Shown here one piece after another: positions 28,317-37,850 of a DNA stretch of 64,000 nt (the stretch's first letter is position 1; every line of letters starts with the position of its first letter). The notes below the pieces were generated by a model that saw only the letters and a list, made by a program, of their open reading frames with translations, searched no databases and was not told where the DNA came from. The translations under genes and the position numbers were made by a program. Origin of the DNA: a bacterium (lineage in GTDB: Bacteria > Armatimonadota > Fimbriimonadia > Fimbriimonadales > Fimbriimonadaceae); NCBI GenBank assembly GCA_027483535.1, contig JAIXUN010000001.1:289432-353431 (forward strand). Direction: 5' to 3'.

Positions 28317-29075
28317 TCAGTCGCGCTTATCTTTCGCCCATCGATACGTGGTCGCACCCAAGTAGCGGCGAATCAGGTTGTACAAGTCAGGATCGTATTC
28401 AAGTAGCTCTTCGGGAGTGTTCACGTGGTTGTGTACGCCGTTGCTGGGGATCGACTGGCGGTTGGCGTCGAAGTACGACTGCACGCCTTCGGCCCAATAC
28501 TCGTGCTTGTTCTCACCTGCGTAGAGTCCCTTCCAAAGCCCCTTCTTCTTGGCGCTTTGGTAAGCCTTTTCGACGTTGCCAGGAAACTCCTCGTCGAACG
28601 CGGGAATGCCGTAATCCATAATCGCGTGGGCGAATTCGTGGATGAAGATGGACTCCCCTTTGTAGCGATCCGTCTTGTATCGAAGGAGATTCTCTTCTGC
28701 GGCGGACGTGATCAGGCTGGCCGGGCCTGGGCCAAGCCCTCGTGCCCGCTTGTTCCAGTCGGTTTCCGGAAACATCTCGTTCATCTTGCTGTGCTCCGGC
28801 ACGTCCGTGGTCTGCTCAGACTCGGCCATGATGGCGGTGTGAATCCGCTTCCGACCCAGTTCTTCGGCAATGAAGGGGCGCTTGGCGAGCATTTTCTCGG
28901 TGAGATACGCCGCCTCAAGAAGTGCTTCCGGCTTGAGTTTCTTCGACCCGGCGATTCGCATTCCAAGCACTTCCACTCCCTGCGTGTACCAGGGATCCAG
29001 CTTCCAAGATTTAGGAACCGGAATCACTTGGTGTTGAGTTTGAGCAAGCAGTAGAAGGCAGGCGATTGCAGACAT
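28317..29075 (-). CDS. Secreted HExxH zinc metallopeptidase-like protein
   Basis: 252 residues with a signal peptide (ACLLLLAQTQ). Zinc-binding HEFAH at residues 146-150 and a glutamate at 196 in HEYWAEGVQSYFD, giving a gluzincin-like set of two His and one Glu. The last part (ELLEYDPDLYNLIRRYLGATTYRW) is reminiscent of secreted Zn proteases of the lethal-factor-like clan, though the family is not identified. Starts three bases after the stop of the lipoprotein gene at 29079, so the two form an operon and may act together at the cell surface. Confidence 0.65.
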   Translation of the reverse strand: MSAIACLLLLAQTQHQVIPVPKSWKLDPWYTQGVEVLGMRIAGSKKLKPEALLEAAYLTEKMLAKRPFIAEELGRKRIHTAIMAESEQTTDVPEHSKMNEMFPETDWNKRARGLGPGPASLITSAAEENLLRYKTDRYKGESIFIHEFAHAIMDYGIPAFDEEFPGNVEKAYQSAKKKGLWKGLYAGENKHEYWAEGVQSYFDANRQSIPSNGVHNHVNTPEELLEYDPDLYNLIRRYLGATTYRWAKDKRD

Positions 29076-29078
29076 CCG

Positions 29079-29963
29079 TTATTCCCCGAGAGCACGAACT
29101 AGTTCGCTATCCGACATTCTAGCCGCTCCTGATGCCAACTGAGCACTCGGTCGAGAGTAGCGAATGTAGTCGAACGTCGCGATCAGATCGGCCCCTTGGG
29201 TGCTGCCGAATCGCGAGTTGTGCGTCGCCACGTCCATGCCCTGCGTTCCAAAGTAGTTGGTGTAAACGGTCACTCCGGCTTGGACCTTTTTGGGCATGTC
29301 GGATCGGTCGTATCGTTTGTGAACGATCCACCCGGAAGAGGTCTTTCTCAGCATGACCATGTGGTTGCCCAATCGTGCGATACGAATCTGCGCCTCGGGA
29401 CCATCGGCAGGCGAAGTTTGCAGTTGGCTATCGCTGTTGATGGTGGTTTTCACTTCGAACTGGAATCGACCAGGCTGGTCTGCCGCACCGAGGGAGAGGA
29501 AGACATAGTTCTCCCGCCCGGGTCGCCAGTTTCGACCCGTGTCGGTCCTAGGAGTCCGGACCATCAACCCGCCGAGAGAGTATGCGGTTCGGGGTGCTCC
29601 CGATCCGGATCGGGAAGTGCATCGTGCCGAGGTCGTTAGGATGAAATCGCCTTCGACTTCTTTGAAAACCATCTCCGCTCGGTAGTCCTTGTACCAAGTG
29701 CAGGTGACCGGGACGAGTTGGAGCTTTCCGCCGTCGATCCGGTAGGTCTGAAGCGGTGAACCCTGTGCTCCCTCTACTTGGGTCACTCGCTTCCAATTTG
29801 AAAGGCTGGCTCCGTTCTCAAACTCGTCGGAGAGGGTCGCTAAGTCGTTTGTAGCGAGCGACTGATTCCCACTCGCAGGAACTCCTTGCTGGGAGGCTGG
29901 GTCTGCCGGGTTTTGCTGGCAACCGAACGTCGAAGCGAGGCCAAAAATCAAAAAGAGTCTCAT
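29079..29963 (-). CDS. Lipoprotein with concanavalin-like (DUF1349-type) domain
   Basis: 294 residues. Lipobox ASTFGC places the lipid-modified Cys at residue 15, followed by a Gln/Ser/Pro-rich linker. Residues about 45-270 look like a beta-jelly-roll of the LamG/DUF1349 type (DEFENGASLSNWKRV, DFILTTSARC, YSLGGLMVRT, NYVFLSLGA, HMVMLRKTSSGWIV, GVTVYTNYFG, FDYIRYSRP). Such domains bind or hydrolyse carbohydrate, or only help surface binding. It is cotranscribed with the HEFAH peptidase gene three bases downstream. Confidence 0.6.
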   Translation of the reverse strand: MRLFLIFGLASTFGCQQNPADPASQQGVPASGNQSLATNDLATLSDEFENGASLSNWKRVTQVEGAQGSPLQTYRIDGGKLQLVPVTCTWYKDYRAEMVFKEVEGDFILTTSARCTSRSGSGAPRTAYSLGGLMVRTPRTDTGRNWRPGRENYVFLSLGAADQPGRFQFEVKTTINSDSQLQTSPADGPEAQIRIARLGNHMVMLRKTSSGWIVHKRYDRSDMPKKVQAGVTVYTNYFGTQGMDVATHNSRFGSTQGADLIATFDYIRYSRPSAQLASGAARMSDSELVRALGE

Positions 29964-30016
29964 CGTTGTGTCTCTTACTTCCCAAGCCTAAACCCTATCG
30001 GTTCTACTGCAAAGAT

Positions 30017-31033
30017 CTAATTCCAGGGGTCTAGAAGCACTTTTCCGCAATTCCCAGTGAGCTGAAGTTGCCAGGCTTGTTCTACTTGAGACATGGGGAA
30101 TCGGTGAGTGATCATCTTTGCGACTGCTTCCGAACGCTCCTCGATCAATCGATACACGAGCGGCACGTCAGCAAGGTTGTAGTACCAAGAGCCGTGAAGG
30201 GTCAGCCCTTTTCGAATGAGATCGTTACTCACGTGAAGAGATAACTCTCCCGCCTCGCCAACAAAGGCGAGAGATCCAAGGCGGCGAAGAGCATCAACCG
30301 CTAAACGCTGGGCAATCGGCGAGCCAGAGCACTCCAAAGCCTTGTCTGCACCATGGCCCCGGCTGAGATCCTTGATCTTTCTTGCCAGGTCAGGCTCCGC
30401 CGCATCTAGAACAATGTCTGCTCCCAGTTCCGCTGCAAGCGACTTTCGAAACTCATTCGTATCGACGGCAATTACTCGAGCCCCAAACCACTTGGAGACA
30501 ATCACGGCACCGAGTCCAACGGGTCCAAGACCGGTGATCAGCACGGTGTCTTCGCCAGAAAGCCCGATCCGACGGGCGCCTCCAAAACTCGGCCCGATGC
30601 CGCAGTTCGCCATTGAAGCTAGGTCCATCGAGAGACCCTCGGGAACTTTCGCAAGCAAACGGTCTTGCTTGATCATGTACTGGGCGTAAGTTGCAGATCC
30701 GCAGGAGTTTCCAGTCGCCAAATGAGGATCAAGAGAGCTTTCGCAGTAGACGTACTCACCGCTCAAACAGAGTCTGCATCGACCACACGGGTACTGAGGC
30801 ATGACCACGACGCGATCTCCGACGGCGACTTCCCTTAAACCATCGACTTCAACGACCGTCCCAGCGGCTTCGTGGCCCAGACAATCTGTTTGCCAACCTT
30901 CCTTATAGCCCTTGAACTCCGTACACATCGGCACCACTTCTAGCCGAACAACGGCGAAAGCGCCTTTTGCGAATGGCATAGTTCGCTCGACCAAGTTGCA
31001 GCGGCGAGCCCCTTGGAGTTCCACAACCTTCAT
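30017..31033 (-). CDS. Zinc-dependent alcohol dehydrogenase (MDR family)
   Basis: About 338 residues. Medium-chain dehydrogenase/reductase: GHEAAGTVVEV holds the catalytic-zinc His and Glu, and four cysteines in CGRCRLCLSGEYVYC bind structural zinc. The nucleotide-binding turn is GLGPVGLGAV followed by AVDTNE, whose Asp favours NAD. ATG 31033 (MKVVELQGARR) is preferred over TTG 31078 because it matches the family start and has GGTGAG upstream. Resembles sorbitol or threonine dehydrogenase-type enzymes; the substrate, perhaps a polyol or sugar alcohol, is unknown. Confidence 0.85.
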   Translation of the reverse strand: MKVVELQGARRCNLVERTMPFAKGAFAVVRLEVVPMCTEFKGYKEGWQTDCLGHEAAGTVVEVDGLREVAVGDRVVVMPQYPCGRCRLCLSGEYVYCESSLDPHLATGNSCGSATYAQYMIKQDRLLAKVPEGLSMDLASMANCGIGPSFGGARRIGLSGEDTVLITGLGPVGLGAVIVSKWFGARVIAVDTNEFRKSLAAELGADIVLDAAEPDLARKIKDLSRGHGADKALECSGSPIAQRLAVDALRRLGSLAFVGEAGELSLHVSNDLIRKGLTLHGSWYYNLADVPLVYRLIEERSEAVAKMITHRFPMSQVEQAWQLQLTGNCGKVLLDPWN

Positions 31034-31134
31034 GCTCTCACCGTACCATTCTGCAACCAACCCAACTGCATCGTTCAACCAACTCCAGCCGTCTAGAGGG
31101 TGTGCCCCGCTGATGGGCTAGAGAGAAGAAACCA

Positions 31135-32013
31135 ATGTTCGGAGCGGTGAAGAAGTGGTTCTCGGAAAGGAAGGAAGCGAAGGAAATTGTCGCGATCGTG
31201 TTTCTTCTAGAAACCCCACGATTACTGGTTTCGGGGATGGTGGAGCAACTCCTTCGACAAGCGGGAGTCCTCTCCGAGGATTCTGCGGGCCAACCGGTCT
31301 TGAAGGAAGAGCAAACCAGCTACTTTCGCTGCATGATCGATGGCTTTGAACTCACCATCGCCAGTTCGCCACAAAGATATGCGGGCCTTTCTAGGCCTCG
31401 GGCGGGTCTAGAAGCCCGACTCTCCGATGGAATGACACGCCACCAGGGGTTCGTCACCATCGACTGCTGGAAGGCTCCCGAGGGCACGTCCAGACGAGAA
31501 GCACGGCCGTTGATGGCGAAAATCGCGGCGGCCCTTACCGACGATTCGACGTTGCTCTACTACGATTGGACCACTCGCCGAATGTGCCTGAACGATCCCG
31601 AGATTCTTGACCTCTTAACGGCTGGCAACCTCGACGAAGCGGTTCAGAGCATCGGCGACATTGTCGTGAACGTGGATTACAACTCTGGAAGGACGGTTCA
31701 GGCGGTAGAAGAAGCCCGACGACGATGGCCCGAGTTCGTATCTGCCTTCGCAACAAAGGGCAAAGATGAGCCATTCATTGCCAAAGTTCGGTTTGAACAC
31801 GGAGAGAACGTGGAGCACATGTGGGTAGAGGTCACCGCCTGTGATGAGAATTCGCTGACGGGTACTGTCGCAAATCGACCTTTCAAGATTCCCAAACCAA
31901 GAGAAGGCGACGTGATCACAGCGTCGATTGAGGAACTTAGCGACTGGCTGATGATTCGGGATGGCGAGCCCGTGGGGGGCTTTGTAGAAGCCATTCTTCG
32001 AGGCGGCAAGTAA
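31135..32013 (+). CDS. DUF2314 C-terminal domain protein
   Basis: 292 residues, no signal peptide. Residues about 205-285 match DUF2314 (FIAKVRFEHGENVEHMWVEV, GTVANRPFKIPKPREGD, DWLMIRDGEPVGGF). The N-terminal 190 residues form a separate alpha/beta domain that I do not recognise. DUF2314 proteins are of unknown function and often sit in stress or secretion-linked clusters. First gene of a likely unit with the membrane protein, hydrolase and ankyrin genes that follow; a GAGAGAAG Shine-Dalgarno lies eight bases before the ATG. Confidence 0.7.
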   Translation: MFGAVKKWFSERKEAKEIVAIVFLLETPRLLVSGMVEQLLRQAGVLSEDSAGQPVLKEEQTSYFRCMIDGFELTIASSPQRYAGLSRPRAGLEARLSDGMTRHQGFVTIDCWKAPEGTSRREARPLMAKIAAALTDDSTLLYYDWTTRRMCLNDPEILDLLTAGNLDEAVQSIGDIVVNVDYNSGRTVQAVEEARRRWPEFVSAFATKGKDEPFIAKVRFEHGENVEHMWVEVTACDENSLTGTVANRPFKIPKPREGDVITASIEELSDWLMIRDGEPVGGFVEAILRGGK

Positions 32014-32067
32014 CTTTCCTTCCGTTTCACCCTCGCAGAACGGTGACTTTTGTGATCTAATAAACAA

Positions 32068-32502
32068 GTGAGCGAAAGGGCACCAGAGACAGAGGAAGAT
32101 CTAGGTCAAAGCCTTAACCGGCAAGAGACAAAGCCGGTCGAGTTCGATGCCTATGTCGGCGCTACCACGCTTCTCGTGGTTCTCTACTCGGCGATCGTGC
32201 AACTGCCGCATCTTCAGAAGTTGCCCGTTCTCTTCAACTTCGGTGCCTACTTGCTTCTCGAGGTCATAACTTGCGTGGGGATCATGAAGGGCTCACGATT
32301 GGCCTTTAGTTCAGCGATTCTCTTGTACGTTTATTCATACAGTCAAGTCACTGAAGGCTCGTACCAGTTCGCTGAGGCGTTCGCAAACTTCAGCGACGTG
32401 CAGAAAACGATTTACTACTTCGCGGGTTTTGCGCTTCTGCTCAGTGCGATCTACTGCGCAGGGAGACTTGCAAACGCCTTTCGGGAGAACCCCAAGGCGT
32501 GA
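32068..32502 (+). CDS. Small four-helix membrane protein
   Basis: 144 residues from GTG. A charged, cytoplasmic 27-residue start, then four hydrophobic segments (TLLVVLYSAIVQL, VLFNFGAYLLLEVITCVGI, LAFSSAILLYVYSY, TIYYFAGFALLLSAIYCAG). No family recognised. TCTAAT (32056-32061) ends six bases before the GTG, which may be a leaderless start although its second base is not A. Its TGA overlaps the start of the next gene (GTGATG), implying coupled translation. Confidence 0.6.
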   Translation: MSERAPETEEDLGQSLNRQETKPVEFDAYVGATTLLVVLYSAIVQLPHLQKLPVLFNFGAYLLLEVITCVGIMKGSRLAFSSAILLYVYSYSQVTEGSYQFAEAFANFSDVQKTIYYFAGFALLLSAIYCAGRLANAFRENPKA

Positions 32503-33248
32503 TGGTACTAGCCGTTATGGCACTCGGCAGTTCTGTAGCGTTCTGCCGGCCCCAAGCCGCACCGATTGTTTCAAACCTCTCCGCCCCAGCAGGGTCTCCG
32601 GTGCACGTCAGTAAGGAAGGTCCGACCGTTCAGCTGGAGACCAAGAGCGGCTACAAATACGGCTGGGTCTCTGAAGTTTTGGCTCCGACAGAAAAGAAAC
32701 ATGGAGCGGTGAAGTTCAAGTTGGGACTCCCACCCGGGAAGAAACTGGAGGACCTTTCCACCGTTTTGTTCACCATCCCACCAGGAGGCTCGGCTCCATT
32801 GGTCGCACCCAAAACGTGTGTGGCGCTTGGTGTCGGGCTCGTCTCGCTTTCGGGTGTTTCCGGTGGTCGCGACTGGGTTTTACTCGCCTCTCAAGGCATT
32901 GCGGTTGTCGAGCATTTGCTCAAAAAGAATCCGAACTTGAACTTCGTTTTCGCCGGATTTTCGATGGGAGGATTCAGCGCTCAGCACCTTGGGAGTCGAT
33001 ATCTCGACCGATGCCGGGGGCTGTTGCTCCTTGGGAATTACTACCTTCAGCCCCCGTTACCGAAGGATCGCCCGGTGATCATGCTGGTTGGCGAACTTGA
33101 TATGGTTTTAGGTTATGCGGAGAAGTCTTTGAAGGAGCAGTCGGACATTGGGGCGAACATCCGGCTGATGACCATGCCCGGTGGTCACGGCTATGGTCGC
33201 GCCGAGGACCAGGGCAAGGCGCTCAAAGCCATCTTGGCTACCAAATAA
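32502..33248 (+). CDS. Secreted alpha/beta-hydrolase-like protein
   Basis: 248 residues; ATG 32502 shares a base with the previous TGA, and GTG 32499 is an equal alternative. Hydrophobic signal peptide (VLAVMALGSSVAFC). Nucleophile elbow FAGFSMGGFSA gives the Ser, GELDMVLG the Asp and PGGHGYG the His, so the catalytic triad is complete. Substrate unknown; probably an esterase or peptidase. Ankyrin copy 2 starts 26 bases on. Confidence 0.75.
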   Translation: MVLAVMALGSSVAFCRPQAAPIVSNLSAPAGSPVHVSKEGPTVQLETKSGYKYGWVSEVLAPTEKKHGAVKFKLGLPPGKKLEDLSTVLFTIPPGGSAPLVAPKTCVALGVGLVSLSGVSGGRDWVLLASQGIAVVEHLLKKNPNLNFVFAGFSMGGFSAQHLGSRYLDRCRGLLLLGNYYLQPPLPKDRPVIMLVGELDMVLGYAEKSLKEQSDIGANIRLMTMPGGHGYGRAEDQGKALKAILATK

Positions 33249-33274
33249 CCCCCTTTGAGACTAAGCGAAAAAGG

Positions 33275-35089
33275 ATGAGCAAGAAGCTTTCTTGGGTGGT
33301 TCCGGTGGTTGTTCTCGCGCTCGGGGCAATCGGGTGGGGTGGGTTCCAGTACTGGAAGGCTTCTTCTGGCACCGCCTCTCAAGACGACCTTCAGGCTCTC
33401 TCTTCTGAAGAAATCGAGCGACGGATCGAGGATGCCCTCGCGCGACAAGATTCTTCGGCAGCCCAAAAGCTGATGGATCTTGCGAAAGAGCGGGAAATGT
33501 CAAAGCCCGTTGCCGGAAATCAGCAGCGAGAAGCCGTCCTCAAGTGTCTTCGAGACAGAGATCTTAAGGGCCTCCAGAAGCTGATAGCCGATGGATTGGA
33601 CCCAAACGTACGGGTTCAGCCGGGGTGGCCCCTCATTCTGGAAGTTGCCGCAATGGGCTTGGAGTGGGTGAAACCTGTCGTGGAGGCAGGAGGGAATGCG
33701 AACGCGCAAGGGTCGTACTTCTCTTGGACTCCGCTGCTTTTGGCAAGCGCGGCGGGCGACGTCGAGACCGTTTCCTATCTCATTGCTCGAGGGGCGGATG
33801 TCGACGATTCCAACATCGAGGGAAAGACCGCGTTGCATCTCGCCGCCGAATTTGGGCACGTTGGCGTTCTGAAGGTGATTTTTCCGAAGTGTCGAAACAA
33901 GGTTCCCACCACCAACTTTAAGATCACTCCGCTCGACCTAGCGCTGAAATCGGAGAAGACATTTCGGGCTTTGACTGCTCTCTACGGGTCGCAGCGAATG
34001 GACTGGCGTCACGGATTGACTCAGACCGATTCCCTTCTTCATTCGGCGGTTGGAGCGGGAGACGTAGGCGTGGTGAAGTTTCTTCTGCGGGAAGGCTTCA
34101 ACCCTAACGCCACCGACGAACAAGGGCGGACTCCAATCTTCAGCGCGATTAATCCATACATCGGGATTGATCCGGTGATGGTTCAGCTGCTGGTAGATGC
34201 GGGTGCTAAGTTGGACCAGGTGGACCGCGACGGTAAGTCAGCCCTTGAAAACTACCGCGAGGGGCTACTGCAACAGCGCGAACTCCAAGACCTAACTCCC
34301 CTAGGTGTGAGACGTTACGAGAAGGGGCGTTATGACCCGACGAAGTTGGAGAAACTCCTCGTGGGCAAGTCCATCAAGGTCCAAAGCCTTTACCCTCCGG
34401 CTCCGCCGGTTCAGGATGGTTGGCAAATCTACAACCCTCTGCTGCTCGAGAAAACCTCCTACCGTGGGTCAGACGTCAGGCAGGCAATTAGTCGAAAAGG
34501 TCGCATCGCCCGGCGCGTCAAGATTGTCGGTTCTAAAGCCATCTTGTCGCTCACTCATTCGGCCGACTCTGGAATTGAAGAGGGGATCACCCTTACCCGG
34601 CTGAGGCTGATGGGATTTTCATGCAAAGAGGCGCTGCCTTGCCTCATCCGACCTGGGGAGGAAAAGACGTTCACCTTTCCCAAGGAGGCAGGCGAACTCG
34701 GCGGGGCTCTTTGGATCACTCACGACGAGGCGGGACCCTCGATTACCGGACTCCAATCGTTCGCCGATCCGGTTGCGATCGAGTCGCCCGTAAACGGTGC
34801 TCATCGAGAGATGACGGTAGAGCCAGACCGTTTTGGACGGGCGGTGGAGATCAAGCTCGACCCTCCCAATTTTCGAGCGGTCCCAGGTCTTCCGCTTCAA
34901 CCGTTCATCGTTCGGAACTGGGAGCCAAAGGTGTTGGTGAAGGCAGGTATTTATCCCTTCCCCGCACCGCCATTCTCCTGGCGAATGATGGGAGAAAACG
35001 AATGGAAGCGGTCTTACCAGCTAAGTCAAAATGTGGGAGCAACCACCCCGCCGACTTCCGCCTCCATCGGGCTTCCAGGCTCTAGGTAA
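33275..35089 (+). CDS. Membrane-anchored ankyrin protein with C-terminal beta domain (family copy 2)
   Basis: 604 residues. One N-terminal helix (LSWVVPVVVLALGAIGWGGF) anchors it, with the rest likely outside. Opener SSEEIERRIEDALARQDSSA matches the opener of the copies at 26500 and 39529. About seven ankyrin repeats follow (TPLLLASAAGDVETVSYLIA, TALHLAAEFGHVGVLKVIFP). From about residue 385: DGWQIYNP, RRVKIVGSKAILSL, RPGEEKTFTFPKEAGELGGA, DRFGRAVEIKL, then PFSWRMMGENEW. Copies 1 and 3 share these. Weak AAGG before the ATG; probably cotranscribed with the hydrolase. Confidence 0.8.
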   Translation: MSKKLSWVVPVVVLALGAIGWGGFQYWKASSGTASQDDLQALSSEEIERRIEDALARQDSSAAQKLMDLAKEREMSKPVAGNQQREAVLKCLRDRDLKGLQKLIADGLDPNVRVQPGWPLILEVAAMGLEWVKPVVEAGGNANAQGSYFSWTPLLLASAAGDVETVSYLIARGADVDDSNIEGKTALHLAAEFGHVGVLKVIFPKCRNKVPTTNFKITPLDLALKSEKTFRALTALYGSQRMDWRHGLTQTDSLLHSAVGAGDVGVVKFLLREGFNPNATDEQGRTPIFSAINPYIGIDPVMVQLLVDAGAKLDQVDRDGKSALENYREGLLQQRELQDLTPLGVRRYEKGRYDPTKLEKLLVGKSIKVQSLYPPAPPVQDGWQIYNPLLLEKTSYRGSDVRQAISRKGRIARRVKIVGSKAILSLTHSADSGIEEGITLTRLRLMGFSCKEALPCLIRPGEEKTFTFPKEAGELGGALWITHDEAGPSITGLQSFADPVAIESPVNGAHREMTVEPDRFGRAVEIKLDPPNFRAVPGLPLQPFIVRNWEPKVLVKAGIYPFPAPPFSWRMMGENEWKRSYQLSQNVGATTPPTSASIGLPGSR

Positions 35090-35169
35090 TTCCACAAGAG
35101 GGTCAGCGTCACTCTTGGGGATGCGACCCTTGATAAAACGGGGTGTTAAGGTTTGCCCCGACTACGACC

Positions 35170-35186
35170 GGAAGGACCGTCCTTCC
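35170..35186. repeat. 17-base perfect palindrome upstream of phosphoesterase gene
   Basis: GGAAGGAC-C-GTCCTTCC, 8-base arms with a one-base centre, 45 bases before the phosphoesterase start. The 141-base gap also has a CGGGG/CCCCG stem (about 35138-35160) and an AGGGTC/GACCCT pair. Too short a loop for a terminator; an operator for a dimeric repressor is more likely. Confidence 0.4.
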
Positions 35187-35230
35187 CTGCCAGAGGTCGA
35201 CCCGGTTGTTAAGCTGAACTGGGGGCTTCC

Positions 35231-37753
35231 ATGATGAACAAGAGACTTTTATTCGGCGTAATCGCCGCAACCGTCGGGATGAGCGGGGTGGCGACGGTGG
35301 TATTCCAAGTTGCGGGTCGGACGCCGCTTATCACGGGCAGATACCTTTCCACGGAAGCCCCGTTCGCCGAAGTCGGGAGCCAGCCGATCAATCTCCTTTG
35401 CTCTCCAGACGGCAGATATGTCATCTCGACGACAGTCGGATTTCGACAACAGCTTTCTGTTTTAGATGCAAAGACTGGGGCGCTCTCGAGCAAACATGAG
35501 GTCAACGAACCCGGATCGCGCGGGGTTCGTCCTGGTCTCTACTACGGTCTCGCATTTTCCAAGTCAAAGCTCTTTGCGAGTCGCGGCGCCATGGATGAGG
35601 TCGCCGAGTTCCGTTTGGAGGCGGATGGCAGCCTATCTCTGATCCGGACGTTTTCGAACCCAGGTCCTAAGAATCAGGACGGTCTCCCTCACCACATCGC
35701 AGGCATCGCTTTGAGTTCGAATGAATCGTTGCTGTACACGGTCAACAATCAAAGCCACCGCGACAACGACTTCACCGGATCCGTCAGTGCGATCGATTTG
35801 TCCACGGGCAAAGAGGTTTGGAAAACAACCGTTCCGGCCTTTCCTCTCGGAATCGTCGCCGGAAGTAACGCGGTTTACACGGTGAGCGAACGAGACGGGA
35901 TCGTTTCGGAACTCGACCCGCAATCTGGGAAGTTGCAACGGAGCATCAAGGTAGGGGCTCAGCCCACTTCCCTTGCACTTTCTAAAGACGGTGGCCTGTT
36001 GGCGGTGACTAACTCGGGTAGCGACACCCTTTCTCTGATAGAAACGACAAGCGGAAAAGTGACGGATACGATTCTCCTTCGCCCGGCCTCGCTAGCCAAC
36101 ATCCCGGGCTCGACCCCGCTCGGCGTTACGTTTTCGCCCGATGAAAAGCGGCTCTACATAGCCATGGCGGACCTGAACGCCGTTGCCGTCGTCGATCTTG
36201 CTTCACGCCGATTGAGTGGCTTCCTCGAGGCGGGATGGTATCCCACCGCGGTGACGGTCACGCCGGACGGCTCGAACTTGTTTGTATCGAATCTTCGCGG
36301 AAACAAGATTCGAAATCCCAACTCTACCGACGTGAGGGGCTGGGGACAGTACACGCCGACCATCACCGAGGGAACGGTTTCACGGATCGCCCTATCGCAG
36401 GCGCTGGGCGACCTTAAAGCGTCCACGAATCGCGTACTCGATAATAGCGATGCAACCTCTTCCCGTTTAACCTCGACCAAGAAAGAGTTTGTCAAACCTC
36501 CCATTGAACACGTCATCTACGTGATCAAAGAAAATCGCACCTACGACCAGGTACTTGGAGACTTACCGAGGGGAAACAACGACCCGAAGCTCACTCTATT
36601 TCCTCGAGAGGTGACGCCGAATCAGCACGCTCTGGCGGAGCGCTTTGTGCAACTGGATAACTTTTACGTTTGCGGAGATGTGAGTTACGACGGCTGGATT
36701 TGGAGCACTCAAGGGATGCTCAACGCTTACGCAAATCGAAACACCTCTTACAACTATAGTGGACGAGGTCGTAACTATGATTCTGAGGGCATGAACAACA
36801 AGGTCGCGGTGGACCTACGCGGAATTCCCGATATTTCTCGAAGTGAGGGAGGCTATCTTTGGGAGCCGATGCTCGCAAAGAAGCTGAAGATTCGCAACTA
36901 TGGCATCTTCCCTAATCGCGAGCAGGGTGAAGAAGATCCCTCGCCGAATCGTAGGGAGTTAGTCGATGTTACTTCTCTCGACTTCAAGCTGTACGACGTC
37001 GACTACGCCGACAGTGATGCGTGGGTGAAGCATTCGCTCAAGCCTGGTCCCCGTCAGAACACGAAGTTCGGCAAGTTCAACGCGCCTTCTCGAATGTCGG
37101 CCTGGCTTAGGGAATTTGAAGAGTTTGAGAAAACCAAAACATTGCCCCATTTTTCGATGATTATGCTGGGGAACAACCACACCGCCGGAAGTTCGCCCGG
37201 GCGTCCCACCCCAAGAGCGTATGTCGCCGACAACGACTATGCGGTTGGCCAGTTGGTAGAAGCGGTGAGCAAATCATCTTACTGGATGAAAACGGCGATC
37301 TTTATCTTGGAAGACGATCCCCAGAACGGATTCGACCACGTCGACGCGCACCGATCGCCCGCCTTTGTGATCACTCCTTACATCGAGAAGAACACGCTCG
37401 ACAGTCGCTTTTACAACACCGTGAGCCTGATTCGAACGATGGGCCTTCTGCTTGGGATGGAGCCACACAATCAATATGTCGCCACCACTCGGCCATTTTT
37501 GTTCTTTAAGAAGAACCCGGTAAATGCCGATCCCTATCAGGCGATTCTTCCGAGTCGATCCATAATCGAGGAGACTAACAAGGCAACCGCTTACCGATCT
37601 GCCGACTCTGAGCGCCTCGTGAACCCAAAGAAAGAAGAGCCTCATGCCGATATCGAGCTCAACGATATCTTGTGGGGAATGTACAAGGGCCCGAAATCGA
37701 AGCGACCTGCTTTTCGGGGTGTTCAGTGGAATTCTCAACAATTAAAGAAATAG
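35231..37753 (+). CDS. Secreted YVTN beta-propeller/phosphoesterase fusion
   Basis: 840 residues with an N-terminal hydrophobic segment. Residues about 40-385 form a YVTN-type propeller (SPDGRYVIST, LSSNESLLYTVNN, LSKDGGLLAVTNSGSDTLSL, VTPDGSNLFVSN). From about 420 there is a phosphoesterase domain (PF04185, related to phospholipase C and acid phosphatase): HVIYVIKENRTYDQVLGD holds the metal-binding ENRTYD, and GNDH-like residues follow in MLGNNHT and LEDDPQNGFDHVDAHRS. Typical of bacterial proteins of unknown phosphoester substrate. GGGGG before the ATG pair at 35231/35234. Confidence 0.85.
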   Translation: MMNKRLLFGVIAATVGMSGVATVVFQVAGRTPLITGRYLSTEAPFAEVGSQPINLLCSPDGRYVISTTVGFRQQLSVLDAKTGALSSKHEVNEPGSRGVRPGLYYGLAFSKSKLFASRGAMDEVAEFRLEADGSLSLIRTFSNPGPKNQDGLPHHIAGIALSSNESLLYTVNNQSHRDNDFTGSVSAIDLSTGKEVWKTTVPAFPLGIVAGSNAVYTVSERDGIVSELDPQSGKLQRSIKVGAQPTSLALSKDGGLLAVTNSGSDTLSLIETTSGKVTDTILLRPASLANIPGSTPLGVTFSPDEKRLYIAMADLNAVAVVDLASRRLSGFLEAGWYPTAVTVTPDGSNLFVSNLRGNKIRNPNSTDVRGWGQYTPTITEGTVSRIALSQALGDLKASTNRVLDNSDATSSRLTSTKKEFVKPPIEHVIYVIKENRTYDQVLGDLPRGNNDPKLTLFPREVTPNQHALAERFVQLDNFYVCGDVSYDGWIWSTQGMLNAYANRNTSYNYSGRGRNYDSEGMNNKVAVDLRGIPDISRSEGGYLWEPMLAKKLKIRNYGIFPNREQGEEDPSPNRRELVDVTSLDFKLYDVDYADSDAWVKHSLKPGPRQNTKFGKFNAPSRMSAWLREFEEFEKTKTLPHFSMIMLGNNHTAGSSPGRPTPRAYVADNDYAVGQLVEAVSKSSYWMKTAIFILEDDPQNGFDHVDAHRSPAFVITPYIEKNTLDSRFYNTVSLIRTMGLLLGMEPHNQYVATTRPFLFFKKNPVNADPYQAILPSRSIIEETNKATAYRSADSERLVNPKKEEPHADIELNDILWGMYKGPKSKRPAFRGVQWNSQQLKK

Positions 37754-37850
37754 CTAAAAAAGACTCTGGTGAACTATTTGCGAGCCGGTCGCCTGTGGCG
37801 AGTACAGACTACCTCCCATAACCCCGGAGAACGTATAGAATGTGGGTTAA

